Source of the DNA: CAYGZT01 sp964354445
GTDB taxonomy: Bacteria; Patescibacteriota; Minisyncoccia; UBA6257; JAGOQP01
NCBI GenBank assembly: GCA_964354445.1
Contig: CAYGZT010000014.1
Coordinates: 1-6,157 of the forward strand
Direction of reading: 5' to 3'
Length of the DNA stretch: 6,157 nucleotides
Shown in pieces: positions 5,779 to 6,157 of the stretch; within the stretch, counting starts at the first letter, position 1; each line of letters begins with the position of its first letter. The notes under the pieces were generated by a model, which saw only the letters and a program-made list of their open reading frames with translations, had not been told where the DNA came from and did no database searches. The position numbers were made by a program, and so were the translations under genes.

Positions 5779-6097
5779 GGGGATGACAGGCCTCGACAAG
5801 TCAGAACCTTGAAAACTGCGAGTCGACCGTTACGTCGTTAAACTGACACCAACACAACTGCCAACAAAAACTTGGCGTTTGCTTACGCGTAACCCGCCTC
5901 GGCGAGTCGCGTAAGCCATCGGCCCTTAATGCTCCATAGAGGAACAGCCGGTGTAATACATGGAGCTTACCCGCGGAAAGCGCTTTCGTATCCGTAGGGA
6001 CATCAAGAAAGCAAAAACTCTTCGTTCATTCGAAGTATGCTCGTAGACGTTTTCACAGTTCCTGTCTTGGACATGGGTTCAATTCCCATCATCTCCA
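5779..6097 (+). ncRNA. ssrA: Transfer-messenger RNA (tmRNA)
   Basis: This RNA rescues stalled ribosomes by acting first as alanyl-tRNA and then as mRNA for a degradation tag. The 5' end GGGGATG pairs with CATCTCC (6090-6096) in a 7-bp acceptor stem that includes a G-U at the third pair, the alanine identity element. A73 is at 6097; the next bases are CAA, so CCA is not encoded and must be added. The T arm is ATGGG-TTCAATT-CCCAT. Helix 2 is visible (TGAAAAC near 5811 with GTTTTCA near 6050). After the tag, helix 5 pairs GCTTACGCG (5881-5889) with CGCGTAAGC (5908-5916). One H-type pseudoknot interleaves CATCGGC (5917)/GCCGGTG (5947) with GCTCCAT (5931)/ATGGAGC (5960). A second interleaves GCGGA (5973)/TCCGT (5991) with GCTTTC (5982)/GAAAGC (6007). 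A hairpin CTTCG/CGAAG (6020-6035) sits where a fourth pseudoknot often lies. Bases 5723-5778 upstream show no clear promoter. Confidence 0.96.
5845..5892 (+). other. tmRNA proteolysis-tag reading frame
   Basis: In the frame ending at TAA 5890-5892 the codons from 5845 read DTNTTANKNLAFAYA, preceded in frame by TAA at 5839. With the alanine carried on the tmRNA, the tag would be A-DTNTTANKNLAFAYA if the resume codon is GAC at 5845. The resume codon is inferred; a later one (such as GCC at 5860, giving ANKNLAFAYA) would shorten the tag. The stop codon sits just after the 5' strand of helix 5, as is usual in tmRNA. The end AYA differs from the common LAA/ALAA but keeps a small hydrophobic C-terminus. 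Confidence 0.7.
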
Positions 6098-6100
6098 CAA

Positions 6101-6126
6101 AAGATATCCCGTCAGGGATATTTTTT
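6101..6126 (+). terminator. Intrinsic terminator of the smpB-ssrA unit
   Basis: The stem GATATCCC / GGGATATT, with loop GTCA (6111-6114), ends in a run of six T (6121-6126). It begins within a few bases of the mature tmRNA 3' end. On the opposite strand the stem is followed by CTTTTG, so weak bidirectional action is possible. The remaining bases 6127-6157 show no recognisable feature. Confidence 0.88.
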
Positions 6127-6157
6127 GTGGAGTGAAGAAATCTTCAGCGCTCTCCTT

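Noticed and set aside
1..6157. CRISPR arrays, insertion sequences, integrase attachment sites
   Set aside because: No regularly spaced direct repeats, transposase-like frames or terminal inverted repeats were seen. The tmRNA 3' end, a common integration site, is followed directly by its own terminator with no integrase nearby.

Overview
The window suggests a bacterium with a small genome, most plausibly a Candidate Phyla Radiation (Patescibacteria/Parcubacteria-like) lineage. This is inference: the IleRS is of the zinc-rich, eukaryote-like/actinobacterial type with an extra domain, the genes are compact, none of the starts has a clear Shine-Dalgarno sequence, and a large secreted repeat protein of no familiar family is present. 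No marker here fixes the taxonomy.

Layout. Positions 1-2336 (minus strand, running off the left edge) hold the first ~778 codons of an isoleucyl-tRNA synthetase. An apparently complete histidine-phosphatase (RHG/phosphoglycerate-mutase-type) domain is inserted in frame inside it, between the two CxxC halves of a zinc ribbon. Positions 2337-2536 are intergenic: a candidate extended -10 promoter for ileS and a strong intrinsic terminator for the next gene. Positions 2537-5236 (minus strand) hold one long secreted beta-propeller-like coding frame (about 898 residues) with a signal peptide. It is split by a single in-frame TAG at 3653-3655 and ends in a Pro-rich linker, a basic hydrophobic tail and two consecutive TGA stops. 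Positions 5237-5281 are a 45-base divergent promoter region in which two extended -10 elements on opposite strands overlap. Positions 5282-5722 (plus) encode SmpB, and 5779-6097 (plus) the tmRNA (ssrA), followed by an intrinsic terminator. The last ~30 bases hold nothing recognisable.

Functionally, the right-hand block is the trans-translation ribosome-rescue module: SmpB and tmRNA lie side by side, probably in one transcript. The left-hand block is translation (Ile-tRNA charging) with an unexplained phosphatase module built in. The secreted protein between them has no evident functional link to either. The two most interesting items are the phosphatase-in-synthetase architecture and the amber codon in the middle of an otherwise intact secreted-protein frame.
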